Shown here: positions 17,529-34,343 of the stretch, piece by piece
Layout of the letters: each line of letters opens with the position of its first letter
Position numbering within the stretch: position 1 is the first letter of the stretch
Assembly (NCBI RefSeq): GCF_900113485.1
Contig: NZ_FOPM01000004.1
Location: 62,001-126,000, forward strand
Source of the DNA: Methylobacterium gossipiicola
Lineage (GTDB): Bacteria; Pseudomonadota; Alphaproteobacteria; Rhizobiales; Beijerinckiaceae
Reading direction: 5' to 3'
Length of the DNA stretch: 64,000 bases
Translations under genes and position numbers: made by a program
Notes under the pieces: generated by a model
What the model saw: only the letters and a program-made list of their open reading frames with translations
What the model was told of the DNA's origin: nothing
Database searches by the model: none

Positions 17529-19340
17529 ATGCGGCGAGCCCATGCGATGACCTTCGGCAGTGAAGCGGGGAGGGACGGGGTCCGTTTCGCCCTCTGGGCC
17601 CCCACGGCGAAGGACGTCACCCTGGTGGTGGACGGGAGCGACCACCCGATCCCGGAGGCCGGTGACGGCTGGCGGCGGGTGACGCTGCCCGGCGTGAAGG
17701 CCGGCGCCCGCTACGGCTACCGCATCGACGGCGACCTCGTGGTGCCGGACCCCGCCTCCCGCTTCCAGCCCGAGGACGTGTCGGGCCTGAGCGAGGTCAT
17801 CGACCCGCGCGCCTTCGACTGGACCGATGCCGACTGGACCGGCCGGCCGTGGGAGGAGACGGTTCTGTATGAGCTGCATGTCGGCACGGCGACGCCGGAG
17901 GGCACCTACGCGGCCCTCGAAGCGCGGCTCGAGGATCTGCGCGACCTCGGGATCACCGCCATCGAGTTGCTGCCGCTCGCCGACTTCAAGGGCACCCGCA
18001 ATTGGGGCTACGACGGTGTGCTGCCCTACGCGCCGGACAGCGTCTACGGCCGTCCCGACGACTTGAAGCGCCTCATCGACAAAGCGCACGGGATCGGCCT
18101 GATGGTGTTTCTGGACGCCGTCTACAACCATTTCGGCCCGGCCGGGAACTACCTAAACGCCTACGCCAAGACGTTCTTCACGGAGCGCCACCAGACGCCG
18201 TGGGGCGCCGGCATCAACTTCGACGGGGAGACCAGCGGCCGGACCGTACGGGACTTCTTCATCGAGAACGCCCTCTACTGGCTGGAGGAATACCACTTCG
18301 ACGGCCTGCGCTTCGACGCCGTGCACGCGATCCTGGACGATTCCGAAAAGCACTTCATCGGTGAACTCGCCGAGACGATCCGCGCCCGTCTTCCGGGCCG
18401 CCACATCCACCTCGTCCTCGAGAACGAGGCCAACGAGGCGAAGTGGCTCGCGCGCAAGGCGGACGGGCAGCCGGTGCGGCACACGGCGCAATGGGCGGAC
18501 GACCTCCACCATTGCTGGCACGTGCTCCTGACCGGCGAGGATGCGGGCTACTACCAGAGCTTCGCCGACAAGCCCGTAGTGCACCTCGCCCGCTGCCTGT
18601 CGGAGGGCTTCGCCTATCAGGGCGAACCGTTCCCGAGCCTCGACAACCACCCGCGCGGCGAGCCCTCCGCCCACCTGCCGCCCTCGGCCTTCGTCACCTT
18701 CCTGCAGAACCACGATCAGGTCGGCAACCGGGCGCTCGGCGAACGCCTCTCGGCCCTGTCGGACCCGGCGAAGCTGGCCCTCGCCCGCGCCGGCCTGCTG
18801 CTCAGCCCGCAGATCCCCATGCTGTGGATGGGCGAGGAATGGTCGGCGACGGCACCGTTCCTGTTCTTCGTCGATTTCGCCCCCGACGAGGAGCTGAACA
18901 AGGCCGTGCGCGAGGGGCGCCGACGCGAGTTCAAGAGCTTCGCGGCGTTTGCCGACGACACCTCGGTGATCCCCGATCCGACCGCCGAGAAGACCTTTAC
19001 GGATTCGCGCATCGACTGGTCGGAGGCCGACCGGGCGCCCCATCGCGGCGTGTGGGCCGACACCCGCAACCTGCTGCAGATCCGGCATCAGACGATCGTG
19101 CCCTTGACGAAGACAACCTATCGCGGCGCCGCCACCATCCTGCCGCGCCCCGACGCCGTCGATTGCGCTTGGCGCTACGATGGCGGTTGGCTGCGCTTCG
19201 TCGCCAATTTTGGCGAGGCACCCCTGCGGACGCCGCGCGGCGGTGGTCAGATCGTCTGGTGCAACGGCGCCGACGTCGTCTCCGGCGAGACCATCGAACT
19301 CCCGTCTTGGACGGGCATCTTCCTGACGGGTGTGAACTGA
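17529..19340 (+). CDS. treZ: Malto-oligosyltrehalose trehalohydrolase
   Basis: A 603-residue GH13 enzyme that releases trehalose from maltooligosyltrehalose made by TreY. Landmarks are the N-terminal VRFALWAPTAKDVTLVVDG (CBM48-like), ETVLYELHVGTATPEGTYAA, FLDAVYNHFGPAGNYL, nucleophile in GLRFDAVHAILDDSEKHF, acid/base Glu in LVLENEANEAKWL, and FLQNHDQVGNRALGERL. The NEANEA and NHDQVGNRA sequences distinguish TreZ from branching enzyme. Its stop overlaps the malQ-treY start by one base (TGATG), so TreZ and TreY production are coupled. An alternative start at the ATG six codons downstream is possible. Confidence 0.95.
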   Translation: MRRAHAMTFGSEAGRDGVRFALWAPTAKDVTLVVDGSDHPIPEAGDGWRRVTLPGVKAGARYGYRIDGDLVVPDPASRFQPEDVSGLSEVIDPRAFDWTDADWTGRPWEETVLYELHVGTATPEGTYAALEARLEDLRDLGITAIELLPLADFKGTRNWGYDGVLPYAPDSVYGRPDDLKRLIDKAHGIGLMVFLDAVYNHFGPAGNYLNAYAKTFFTERHQTPWGAGINFDGETSGRTVRDFFIENALYWLEEYHFDGLRFDAVHAILDDSEKHFIGELAETIRARLPGRHIHLVLENEANEAKWLARKADGQPVRHTAQWADDLHHCWHVLLTGEDAGYYQSFADKPVVHLARCLSEGFAYQGEPFPSLDNHPRGEPSAHLPPSAFVTFLQNHDQVGNRALGERLSALSDPAKLALARAGLLLSPQIPMLWMGEEWSATAPFLFFVDFAPDEELNKAVREGRRREFKSFAAFADDTSVIPDPTAEKTFTDSRIDWSEADRAPHRGVWADTRNLLQIRHQTIVPLTKTTYRGAATILPRPDAVDCAWRYDGGWLRFVANFGEAPLRTPRGGGQIVWCNGADVVSGETIELPSWTGIFLTGVN

Positions 19341-22300
19341 TGAGCCGCGACCTCGAACGCCTCGCCGATCTCCTCGGCGTCGCCCCCGGCTACACCGACG
19401 CCTTCGGCCAGCCCGTCGAAACCAGCCTGGAGACGCGGGCCGGCATGATCGCCGCCCTCGGCTTCCCCGTCGGCACGGACGAAGAGATCGCCGCGAGCCT
19501 CGAGACCGTAGCGGCGGTGCGCGAGGGTCTGGTTCCCGCCCTGCTGCCCGTGGAGGCGCGTCGCGCCACGCGGGTTCCCCTGCGGATCACGGGGGGCGGC
19601 ACCCTGGCGTGGCGGCTCGTCGACGAGCGCGGCCATGTCCGCGAGGGCCGGGTCGCCGTCACGGCTTCGGGAGAAGCCGGCTTCGAGCTGCCGCCCCTGA
19701 CGCCCGGCTATCACCGCCTGACGGCCAGCTTGGGCGAGCAGCGCGCGGAAGCCTGGGTCATTGCGGCCCCCCAACGCTGCTGGCGTCCGCGCGCCTATGC
19801 CGACGAGGGTGCGCGCGACTGGGGCCTCGCCGCCCAGCTCTATGGCCTGCGCTCGCCCGACAACCTCGGCATCGGCTCCTATGCCGATGCCGGCCGGGCC
19901 GCCCGCGATGCGGGCTTACGCGGTGCGTCGTTCCTCGGCCTCAGTCCCGTCCATGCCCTGTTTCCCACCGACCGCACCAAGATCTCGCCCTACTCGCCGT
20001 CCTCGCGCCTGTTCCTCGAAACCCTGTTCATCGAGCCGGGCGTGCTGCCGGGCTTCGTCGGTTCGAAGGCGGCCGACCTCCTCGAGTCCTTGAGCGCACG
20101 GGTCGAAGCCCTGCGCGAAGCCAAGCTCGTCGATCACGCGGGCATCTGGGGCGTGCTGTCCCCGGTTCTGCGCGCCCTCTGGGAGGAATCCGGTGCCTGC
20201 GCCGGCGTCGATGCGCGCTTTGCCGCTTTCCGCGCCGCCGGCGGTGAGGATCTCGAAGCCCACGGCACCTTCGAGGCGCTCGCCGAACATTTCGCCGCGC
20301 AAGGCGCCCAGTGGCTCGGCGACTGGCCGGAAGAGTACCGCCGCAACGGCACCGAGGCCGTGCGGGCCTTCGCAGCCGAAAACGCCGGGACCGTCACCTA
20401 TCACATCTGGCTCCAATACCTCGCGGACCGGCAGCTGGAAGACGCTTCCGAGACGGCGCTCGGCACCGGCATGCGCCTCGGGCTCTACCGCGATCTGGCG
20501 GTGGGCGCCGATCGCGGCGGCTCCGAGATCTGGTCGCATCCCGAGCGCTTCGCCAATGGGGTCTCCATCGGCGCGCCGCCCGATCTCCTCGCGCCGAAGG
20601 GCCAGGATTGGGGTCTGCCGGCCTTCCACCCCCTGGAACTCGAGCGGGACGGACTCGCGGCGTTCCGAGCCCTCGTCCAGGCGAACATGCGCCATGCCGG
20701 CGCCATCCGCATCGACCATGCCTTCCAGCTCGCCCGCCTGTTCCTGATCCCCCTGGGCGCCACGGCCCAGGCCGGCGCCTACGTCGCCATGCCGTTCGAG
20801 CCGATGCTGGCGGTTCTGCGCCTGGAGAGCCACCGCGCCAAATGCCTCGTCATCGCGGAGGATCTCGGCACGGCGCCCGAGGGCTTCTCCGATGCCCTGA
20901 TGCAGGCCGGCATCCTGAGCTATCGCATCCTCGCCTTCGAGCGCGAGCACGGCGCCCGCTTCAAGCCGCCGGCGGCCTATCCGCGCGATGCCCTGACCGC
21001 CATCACCACGCACGATCTGCCGACCTTCGTCGGCTGGTGGCGCGGCGTCGACACCGACACCCGGCAGGCGCTGGGCCTCTACGATTCCGAGCGGGCCGAG
21101 GCCGAACGGCGCGAGCGCGTCGACGAGCGTGCCCGCCTCACCGAGGCGCTCGCCGCCGAGCAGCTGCTGCCGAGCTACGACGTTCCGGAAGCAGCCCCGT
21201 TCGAGGCGGCGGCGCGCTACCTCGCCCGCGCGCCCTCGATGCTCACCGCCGTGCAGTACGAGGACGTGGTCTCCGAACTCTCGCAGGCCAACGTCCCTGG
21301 CTCGACGGAGGGCTATCCGAACTGGCGGCGCAAGCTCGACCGGACCTTGGAGGCCATCGCGGCCCCCGGCGGGCCGCTGGCCAAGCTCGCCGCCTCCCTG
21401 GCGGCGGAAGAACGCGGGCCGCGCTCGGGCGCCGCGCGCCTCGCCTCGGCCCCGCCCCGCGCCACCTACCGGCTGCAATTCCACAAGGACTTCACCTTCG
21501 CGGACGCGGAAAAGATCGTCCCGTATCTGGCGAAACTCGGCATCAGCCATGTCTACGCCTCGCCGATCCAGAAGGCGCGGCCGGGCTCGACCCACGGCTA
21601 CGACATCGTCGACCACGCCACCATCAATCCGGAACTCGGCGGCGAGGAGGGCTTCGTGCGCTTCTCGGAGGTGCTGCACGCCGCCGGACTGAAACTCCTC
21701 CTCGACATCGTGCCGAACCACATGGGGGTCGGCGGCGCCGACAATCCCTGGTGGCTCTCCGTGCTCGAATGGGGCGGCCTGTCGCCCCACGCGGACGCCT
21801 TCGACATCGACTGGTCGCGGCTCGGCGCCAACAACAAACTCGTGGTGCCGTTCCTCGGCGACCGCTACGGCGAGGCCCTGGAGAAGGGGACGCTGGAACT
21901 GAAATTCGATCCCGAGAAGGGCGCCTTCAGCGTCTGGCACTACGAGCACGAATTCCCGATCTGCCCCCTGCAATACCCCACCATCCTCAACCGCTCGCTC
22001 GCGGCCTTGGGCGACATCGACGATGCGGCGGCCCTCGAAGTGCTGGGCGTCTCCGAGCGCCTGCGCCTCATGGGCGAGGAGACGAACCCCGAGCGCCGTC
22101 GCGCCTTCCCGGCCGAGGCCGAGGAGCTGAAGGAACATCTGGTGGAGGCCGTGGCGGCGTCCCCCGCCATCGCCGACGCCATCGGGCGGACCCTGCGACT
22201 CCTCAACGGCGCCAAGGGCCACCCCGACAGCTTCGGCCCCCTGCACCGCATGCTGGAGCAGCAATCCTATCGCCTCGCCCATTGGCGGGTGGCGGCGAGC

Positions 22301-24247
22301 GACATCAACTACCGCCGGTTCTTCGACGTGAACGGCCTCGCCGGCCTGCGCGTCGAGAAATCCGACGTGTTCCAGCGCGCCCACGAGACGGTGTTCCGCC
22401 ATATCCGCGAGGGCCGCATCGACGGCCTGCGCATCGACCACATCGACGGTCTCGCGGATCCGCAGGGCTACGCCCGTGCCCTCCAGGCGGCGGTGGGCCC
22501 CGGCTTCTACGTGGTGGTGGAGAAGATCCTCGAACCCGGCGAGCGCCTGCGGCCCTGGCCGGTGGCCGGCACCACCGGCTACGACGTCCTGAACCAGCTC
22601 GACGGCATCCTGGTCGACAAGGGCAAGGGACAGGCGATCCGCAACCTCTACGAAGCGCAGACGGATTTCGACGAGCCCTACGGGTTCATGCTCCGCGCGG
22701 CGAAGGCCGAGATCCTGGAGATCAGCTTCGCCTCCGAACTCGAGGTGATGACCTCGGACCTCAAGGCGGTGGCCGATGCCGACCGGCGCACCCGCGACTT
22801 CTCCGTCAACGCCATCCGCCGGGCGCTCATCGAGATCATCGCGCGGTTTCCCACCTACCGCAGCTACCTGCCGGGCGACCTCGACGAGAGCGATGTGGAG
22901 GACGAGGATATCCGCCTCATCGAGACCGCGGTGAAGAAGGCCAAGCGCTGGAGCGCCCTCCCGGACCGCTCCGTGCACGATTTCGCCGCCGACGCCATGC
23001 TGGGCCGCATCGACGTCACCGGGCCGGGCCGTCCCGATCCGGAGGTGATCCTGCGCTTCCGTCGCCGCTTCCAGCAGCTCACCGGCCCGGTGATGGCCAA
23101 AAGCCTGGAAGACACCCTGTTCTACCGGTTCTCGGAGTTGCTTGCCCTCAACGAGGTCGGGGGCGATCCAGGTGAGTACGGCATCGACGCCGCGCATTTC
23201 CACGCCCTGCAGGCGGCTCGCGCCCGCGACTGGCCCAACGCCATGATCGCCACCGCGACCCACGATACCAAGCGCGGCGAGGATGCCCGTTCGCGCCTCC
23301 TCGCCTTGTCGGAGATGCCGGAAGCCTGGGGCGAGGCTTGGGAGCAGTGGAGCGACCTCGCGCGGCCGCACCTCACGGTCATCGACGGCGAGGCGGTGCC
23401 GGACGCCAACGATCAGTGGATGTTCTTCCAGGCGATGCTCGGCGCGTGGTCGCTGGAACTCCTCGACGGGGACGAACCCGGCGCCATCGAAGACTTCCGC
23501 AAGCGCCTCGATGCGTATGCCGAAAAGGCCCTGCGCGAAGGCAAGCGCCGCTCCAGCTGGGTCAATGTCGACGAGGCCTACGAGGGCGCCGTCCACGCGC
23601 TGTTCGCCAAGCTCGTGGCGCCCGGCTCGGACTTCCTCACGCGGATGCGGCCCTTCGCCCGGCGTCTCGCCCATCTCGGCATGATCGCTGGCCTCGGCCG
23701 CACGGTACTGAAAGCAACCCTGCCGGGCCTGCCCGACACCTATCAGGGCACGGAGTTCTGGGATTTCTCGTTCGTCGATCCCGACAACCGCCGCCCCGTC
23801 GATTACCCGACCCTGGCCCGCTCCCTGGAGGAGGGCGGCTCCGTTCCCGACCTCCTTGCGCATTGGAGCGACGGCCGGGTGAAGCAGGCGACCCTCGCGC
23901 GATTGCTCGCCGACCGCGCCGAGCGGCCCGCCTTCTATGCCGAGGCGGACTATCAGGCGGTTCTGCCGGCGGGGGAAAAGGCGGATCATGTCATCGCCTT
24001 CACACGTTCGGATGCGACGAGCGGGGACGGCGATCTCCTCGTGGCGGTGCCGCGCCTCGTCTCCGGCCTCGTCGGGAAGGCTGTGTGGACGGGATCGGCC
24101 TTCGCCGGCACCCACTTGCCGGTGGCGGATGGCAGCGCCTGGACCGACCTCGTCACCGGAGAAACCGTCGAGGCGACGGGTGGACGAATCGAACTCGACC
24201 GCCTGTTCGCGCGTCTGCCCTACGCCGTGTTGAAGCGCCTGGGCTGA
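19340..24247 (+). CDS. Fusion: 4-alpha-glucanotransferase (MalQ) + malto-oligosyltrehalose synthase (TreY)
   Basis: One uninterrupted 1635-residue frame. Residues 1 to about 690 are a GH77 amylomaltase: LYGLRSPDNLGIGSYADAGR, nucleophile in IRIDHAFQLARLF, acid/base in VIAEDLGTAPEGFSDAL, and ITTHDLPTFVGWWRG. Residues from about 705 (ATYRLQFHKDFTFADAEKIV) to the end are a GH13 TreY: DIVPNHMGVGG, GLRIDHIDGLADPQGYA, VVEKILEPGERLRPWPVAGTTG-type sequence, and ATATHDTKRGEDARSRLLAL. Each half has normal family length and its own catalytic acids. MalQ disproportionates maltodextrins; TreY isomerises the reducing end to trehalose, for TreZ to cut. The fusion would keep chain supply and TreY in fixed ratio. 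It starts in a one-base overlap with treZ. Confidence 0.93.
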   Translation: MSRDLERLADLLGVAPGYTDAFGQPVETSLETRAGMIAALGFPVGTDEEIAASLETVAAVREGLVPALLPVEARRATRVPLRITGGGTLAWRLVDERGHVREGRVAVTASGEAGFELPPLTPGYHRLTASLGEQRAEAWVIAAPQRCWRPRAYADEGARDWGLAAQLYGLRSPDNLGIGSYADAGRAARDAGLRGASFLGLSPVHALFPTDRTKISPYSPSSRLFLETLFIEPGVLPGFVGSKAADLLESLSARVEALREAKLVDHAGIWGVLSPVLRALWEESGACAGVDARFAAFRAAGGEDLEAHGTFEALAEHFAAQGAQWLGDWPEEYRRNGTEAVRAFAAENAGTVTYHIWLQYLADRQLEDASETALGTGMRLGLYRDLAVGADRGGSEIWSHPERFANGVSIGAPPDLLAPKGQDWGLPAFHPLELERDGLAAFRALVQANMRHAGAIRIDHAFQLARLFLIPLGATAQAGAYVAMPFEPMLAVLRLESHRAKCLVIAEDLGTAPEGFSDALMQAGILSYRILAFEREHGARFKPPAAYPRDALTAITTHDLPTFVGWWRGVDTDTRQALGLYDSERAEAERRERVDERARLTEALAAEQLLPSYDVPEAAPFEAAARYLARAPSMLTAVQYEDVVSELSQANVPGSTEGYPNWRRKLDRTLEAIAAPGGPLAKLAASLAAEERGPRSGAARLASAPPRATYRLQFHKDFTFADAEKIVPYLAKLGISHVYASPIQKARPGSTHGYDIVDHATINPELGGEEGFVRFSEVLHAAGLKLLLDIVPNHMGVGGADNPWWLSVLEWGGLSPHADAFDIDWSRLGANNKLVVPFLGDRYGEALEKGTLELKFDPEKGAFSVWHYEHEFPICPLQYPTILNRSLAALGDIDDAAALEVLGVSERLRLMGEETNPERRRAFPAEAEELKEHLVEAVAASPAIADAIGRTLRLLNGAKGHPDSFGPLHRMLEQQSYRLAHWRVAASDINYRRFFDVNGLAGLRVEKSDVFQRAHETVFRHIREGRIDGLRIDHIDGLADPQGYARALQAAVGPGFYVVVEKILEPGERLRPWPVAGTTGYDVLNQLDGILVDKGKGQAIRNLYEAQTDFDEPYGFMLRAAKAEILEISFASELEVMTSDLKAVADADRRTRDFSVNAIRRALIEIIARFPTYRSYLPGDLDESDVEDEDIRLIETAVKKAKRWSALPDRSVHDFAADAMLGRIDVTGPGRPDPEVILRFRRRFQQLTGPVMAKSLEDTLFYRFSELLALNEVGGDPGEYGIDAAHFHALQAARARDWPNAMIATATHDTKRGEDARSRLLALSEMPEAWGEAWEQWSDLARPHLTVIDGEAVPDANDQWMFFQAMLGAWSLELLDGDEPGAIEDFRKRLDAYAEKALREGKRRSSWVNVDEAYEGAVHALFAKLVAPGSDFLTRMRPFARRLAHLGMIAGLGRTVLKATLPGLPDTYQGTEFWDFSFVDPDNRRPVDYPTLARSLEEGGSVPDLLAHWSDGRVKQATLARLLADRAERPAFYAEADYQAVLPAGEKADHVIAFTRSDATSGDGDLLVAVPRLVSGLVGKAVWTGSAFAGTHLPVADGSAWTDLVTGETVEATGGRIELDRLFARLPYAVLKRLG

Positions 24248-24284
24248 CGGCTGAACGTCGTCCGCGCCCCGGCACGCGATGTCA

Positions 24285-24388
24285 CGGGTTCCCTCTTCCG
24301 GACGGAGAGGGTCGAGGCGAGGTGTGTGACCTTTCCGGAGAGTTCGCACACCTCACCCTGTCCCTCTCCGTCCAGAAGAGGGGACCCG
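24285..24388. repeat. Long imperfect palindrome (nested stem-loops) between malQ::treY and glgE
   Basis: Outer arms of 27 nt (24285-24311 and 24362-24388) agree at 25 positions when one is reverse-complemented. A second nested pair, GAGGTGTGTGA against TTCGCACACCTC, lies inside. The whole unit is about 104 nt with no T-tract. It looks like a small dispersed palindromic element of the kind common in Hyphomicrobiales intergenic DNA. In RNA it would form a long hairpin between two operon genes. Confidence 0.6.
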
Positions 24389-24462
24389 CGCTTTGAACGA
24401 GCCTCGTGCCGGCGACGCGAGGCAGGACTCGTCAAGGGTCGAAGAGATCGAATGGAGCACGC

Positions 24463-27846
<3,384 letters not shown>

Positions 27847-28015
27847 ACACACCCATGTCAGCACAAAACCCGGCGATCGGCTCCGATCGTCGCGGTGTCG
27901 CCTCAGTGTCGGCGCCTACCCCCGAGACGGACGCCACGCCCGGTGCGCCCCCGTCCGGGACCCGGCGCCCACGTCCGACTACGCCCTTGAACTCGATGCA
28001 TGAGGCAACGACGCG

Positions 28016-31273
<3,258 letters not shown>

Positions 31274-33568
31274 ATGACGGGCATCGACGAGACGTTCGCG
31301 GGCCGCAAGGGCCAGGCATCGGCCACGCCAGGGGCCGCGAACGTACCGCCTGCTGCCACGGGCGCACGGCCTTCGGAAACGCGCGGCGTGCATCCCGACG
31401 CCGTGGCCGCCATCATGGCGGCCACCCATGGCGATCCCTTCGCGGTGCTGGGACCGCATGAGGTCGGCCCGGGGGTCTGGGAAGTCCGAGCGGTGCTGCC
31501 GGAGGCGAAATCCGCCACCCTACTCACCGGCGGCAAACGCATCCCGTTCGAGCGCCGGCACCCGGAGGGCTTCTTCGTCGCCCGGGTCGAAACCCAGGGC
31601 CGCCCCCTCTACGAACTCGCCGTGGAAGATTGGGACGGGAGCGAGCGCACCCGGCACGACCCCTACGGGTTCGGCCCGTCCCTGGAGCAGCACGATATCG
31701 ACGCCCTGCGCGAGGTCGGCAGCAACGTCACCTACCGCATCCTCGGTGCCCAGGCGAAGGCGGTCGACGGCATCCAGGGCTTCCGCTTCGCCGTGTGGGC
31801 GCCCAACGCCCGCCGGGTGAGCGTGGTCGGCGATTTCAACGCCTGGGATGGCCGCCGCCACCCCATGCGCCTGTGGCAGAACGGCGGCGTCTGGGAGCTG
31901 TTCATCCCCGGCCTCAAGGCCGGCGCCCATTACAAGTTCGAGCTGCGCGGCCCGGACGGCTCGCTGCTGCCCTTGAAGGCCGACCCCGTCGCCTTCGCGG
32001 CCCAGAAGCCGCCGGAGACGGCCTCCGTGCTCCAGGGCACCAGTACCCCGGCCTGGCACGACGAGAAATGGATGGCGACCCGCGGGGAAAAGGACCCGCG
32101 TCACGTCCCCATCTCCATCTACGAGGTTCATCTCGGCTCGTGGGCGCGGGTGGCCGAGGAGGGCAACCGCTACCTCACCTACAAGGAACTCGCCGACCGC
32201 CTCATCCCCTACGTCAAGGAGATGGGCTTCACCCATATCGAGATGCTGCCGATCACGGAATTTCCGTTCGACGGCTCATGGGGCTACCAGCCCGTCTCGC
32301 TGTTCGCGCCGACGAGCCGCTTCGGCACGCCCGACGACTTCGCGGCCTTCGTGGACGCGGCGCACGAAGCCGGCATCGGCATAATGCTCGATTGGGTGCC
32401 GGGGCACTTCCCCCTCGACGCCCACGGGCTCGGCCAGTTCGACGGCACCCACCTCTACGAGCATGCCGACCCGCGCCAGGGCTTCCACCAGGATTGGGGC
32501 ACCTACATCTACAATTTCGGCCGCACGGAGGTCTCGACGTTTCTGGCCGCCAATGCCCGGTTCTGGCTCGAACACTACCACCTCGACGGCCTGCGCGTGG
32601 ATGCCGTCGCGTCGATGCTCTACCTCGACTATTCGCGCCGCCAGGGCGAGTGGATCCCCAACCGCTACGGCGGCAACGAGAACCTCGACGCCATCGAGTT
32701 CCTGCGCAAAACCAACGAGGCCACCTACACCCACGCCCCCGGCACCCTGACGGTGGCGGAGGAATCGACCTCCTGGCCCGGCGTCTCGCACCCGACCTAT
32801 ACGGGCGGCCTCGGCTTCGGCTTCAAGTGGAACATGGGGTGGATGCACGACACCCTGAACTTCGTCTCGAAGGAGACGATCCATCGCCGCTACCACCACC
32901 ACGACCTGACCTTCGGGCTGCTCTACGCTTTTTCCGAAAACTTCGTCCTGCCCCTGTCCCACGACGAGGTGGTGCACGGGAAGGGCTCGCTGCTCGGCAA
33001 GATGCCGGGCGACCGCTGGCAGAAATTCGCCAATCTGCGCGCCTATTTCGGCTTCATGTGGGGGCACCCGGGCAAGAAGCTGCTCTTCATGGGTGGCGAG
33101 TTCGGCCAGGAGAAGGAGTGGAACCACAACCAGTCCCTCGACTGGCACCTCCTCGACGACGCCCACCACCGCGGCGTCAAGGATCTGGTCCGCGACCTCA
33201 ACCACCTCTACCTCAACGTGCCGGCGCTCCACGCCCGCGACACGGAGGCCGCCGGCTTCCAGTGGCTGGTGGCCGACGACCAGGACAACAGCGTCATCGC
33301 GTGGGCCCGCAAGGGACGGGAAGCCGGCGAGGTCGCCGTGGTGGTGTCGAACTTCACGCCCGTGGTTCGCGAGGGCTACCGCATCGGCGTACCGGAGGCG
33401 GGCTTCTACCGCGAGGCCATCAACTCCGACGCTGAGCGCTACGGCGGCTCCAACGTCGGCAACATGGGTGGCGTCCGCGCCGAGGCGGTGCCGAGCCACG
33501 GCCAGAGCCACTCGATCACCCTGACGATCCCGCCGCTGGCCACGACGATCTTCGTCCGCGAGGACTGA
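31274..33568 (+). CDS. glgB: 1,4-alpha-glucan branching enzyme
   Basis: A 764-residue GH13 branching enzyme. An N-terminal extension and CBM48-type domain ([33 protein letters not shown]) precede the barrel with [20 protein letters not shown], nucleophile in [17 protein letters not shown], acid/base in [20 protein letters not shown], and [21 protein letters not shown]. It adds alpha-1,6 branches to the linear glucan made by GlgE. Its ATG follows the treS stop immediately, so expression is coupled. A strong terminator 31 bp after the stop ends the block. Confidence 0.96.
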   Translation: MTGIDETFAGRKGQASATPGAANVPPAATGARPSETRGVHPDAVAAIMAATHGDPFAVLGPHEVGPGVWEVRAVLPEAKSATLLTGGKRIPFERRHPEGFFVARVETQGRPLYELAVEDWDGSERTRHDPYGFGPSLEQHDIDALREVGSNVTYRILGAQAKAVDGIQGFRFAVWAPNARRVSVVGDFNAWDGRRHPMRLWQNGGVWELFIPGLKAGAHYKFELRGPDGSLLPLKADPVAFAAQKPPETASVLQGTSTPAWHDEKWMATRGEKDPRHVPISIYEVHLGSWARVAEEGNRYLTYKELADRLIPYVKEMGFTHIEMLPITEFPFDGSWGYQPVSLFAPTSRFGTPDDFAAFVDAAHEAGIGIMLDWVPGHFPLDAHGLGQFDGTHLYEHADPRQGFHQDWGTYIYNFGRTEVSTFLAANARFWLEHYHLDGLRVDAVASMLYLDYSRRQGEWIPNRYGGNENLDAIEFLRKTNEATYTHAPGTLTVAEESTSWPGVSHPTYTGGLGFGFKWNMGWMHDTLNFVSKETIHRRYHHHDLTFGLLYAFSENFVLPLSHDEVVHGKGSLLGKMPGDRWQKFANLRAYFGFMWGHPGKKLLFMGGEFGQEKEWNHNQSLDWHLLDDAHHRGVKDLVRDLNHLYLNVPALHARDTEAAGFQWLVADDQDNSVIAWARKGREAGEVAVVVSNFTPVVREGYRIGVPEAGFYREAINSDAERYGGSNVGNMGGVRAEAVPSHGQSHSITLTIPPLATTIFVRED

Positions 33569-33599
33569 GCCGGGTCTCTTGACTTATGCATTATGACAG

Positions 33600-33634
33600 A
33601 GCCGGCGGTGTCTCCAAGACGCCGCCGGCTTTTT
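33600..33634 (+). terminator. Intrinsic terminator after glgB
   Basis: Left arm AGCCGGCGGTGTC (33600-33612), 5-nt loop TCCAA, right arm GACGCCGCCGGCT (33618-33630) pairing with one G-T wobble, then a run of T to 33634. It closes the 20-kb trehalose/glucan block just before the convergent accessory gene. Confidence 0.9.
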
Positions 33635-33650
33635 CGTGCGCCCACGCGCC

Positions 33651-34343
33651 TCAACCATCCTCCAGCGGGAACCGCTCGGCGACCCAATGGGGTTCGAGGG
33701 GGCTGCCGACGATCGCCTCCGCTTCCCACCGATGCAGGAGCGCGGCCAGCCCCTCCCGGTCATCCGCCATCAACGGTTCGTCGATCAGGCAGAGGCGGTC
33801 ATACTCCAACTGGCGGTATGGCTCGTCCATGATGCGGCCTGGGCGATAGAATTCACCCATCTTCGCCCAGATCGTTCGTGCCGCGTCGAGGTCTCCCGCG
33901 GCGATGGCGGCAATGAGGTGCCAATCCGGATGGAGATACCCTTGGAACTGGGGACGCGTCCGGACAAAATCGAGGCGCTTGCGAACCGTATCCAAGGGCC
34001 TGAGAAGCGGCATCACGTCCGCTTCCACGCGCGTGACAAAGTCAGCCGCCATGGTCGGATCAGACCAATACCACCCCTGACCACCGCCTGAGCTCTCGGA
34101 TCGAAAAAGACGATCGTGACAGCGCCCAAGACACTCCCAGGAGTAAGCCTCCGGCATGAAGAACATCGGAATTCTCCAATCCACGATACAGCAATGTGCC
34201 CTACTGGTTCGATCGATCCGGATCATCCGCCCGACCGACCCGACGTCGCGTAGCCAGACTCTTTGATGGCCGACCAGAACGAGATCCGCGTTTCTCTTCA
34301 AGAGTGGCTGTACGAGTTCCTTGATCTGCTGTTTCGTCGTCAT
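33651..34343 (-). CDS. Putative immunity protein paired with the upstream nuclease toxin gene
   Basis: A 230-residue soluble protein with no signal peptide. The N-terminus (IKELVQPLLKRNADLVLVG, then RVWLRDVGSVGRMIRIDRTS) resembles DUF4304-type proteins, a group I know among polymorphic-toxin immunity proteins, but the match is by eye. Its start overlaps the toxin stop as ATGA, with GAGG nine bases before, the standard toxin-immunity order. Local base composition is lower in GC than the flanking housekeeping DNA. It reads toward the glgB terminator. It is most likely the neutraliser of the nuclease domain encoded immediately upstream. Confidence 0.65.
   Translation of the reverse strand: MTTKQQIKELVQPLLKRNADLVLVGHQRVWLRDVGSVGRMIRIDRTSRAHCCIVDWRIPMFFMPEAYSWECLGRCHDRLFRSESSGGGQGWYWSDPTMAADFVTRVEADVMPLLRPLDTVRKRLDFVRTRPQFQGYLHPDWHLIAAIAAGDLDAARTIWAKMGEFYRPGRIMDEPYRQLEYDRLCLIDEPLMADDREGLAALLHRWEAEAIVGSPLEPHWVAERFPLEDG

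Noticed and set aside
19916..24349. A 1477-codon open frame on the minus strand
   Set aside because: It is antisense to the malQ::treY gene, whose domains and catalytic residues are clear. Long antisense frames are common in such GC-rich coding DNA.
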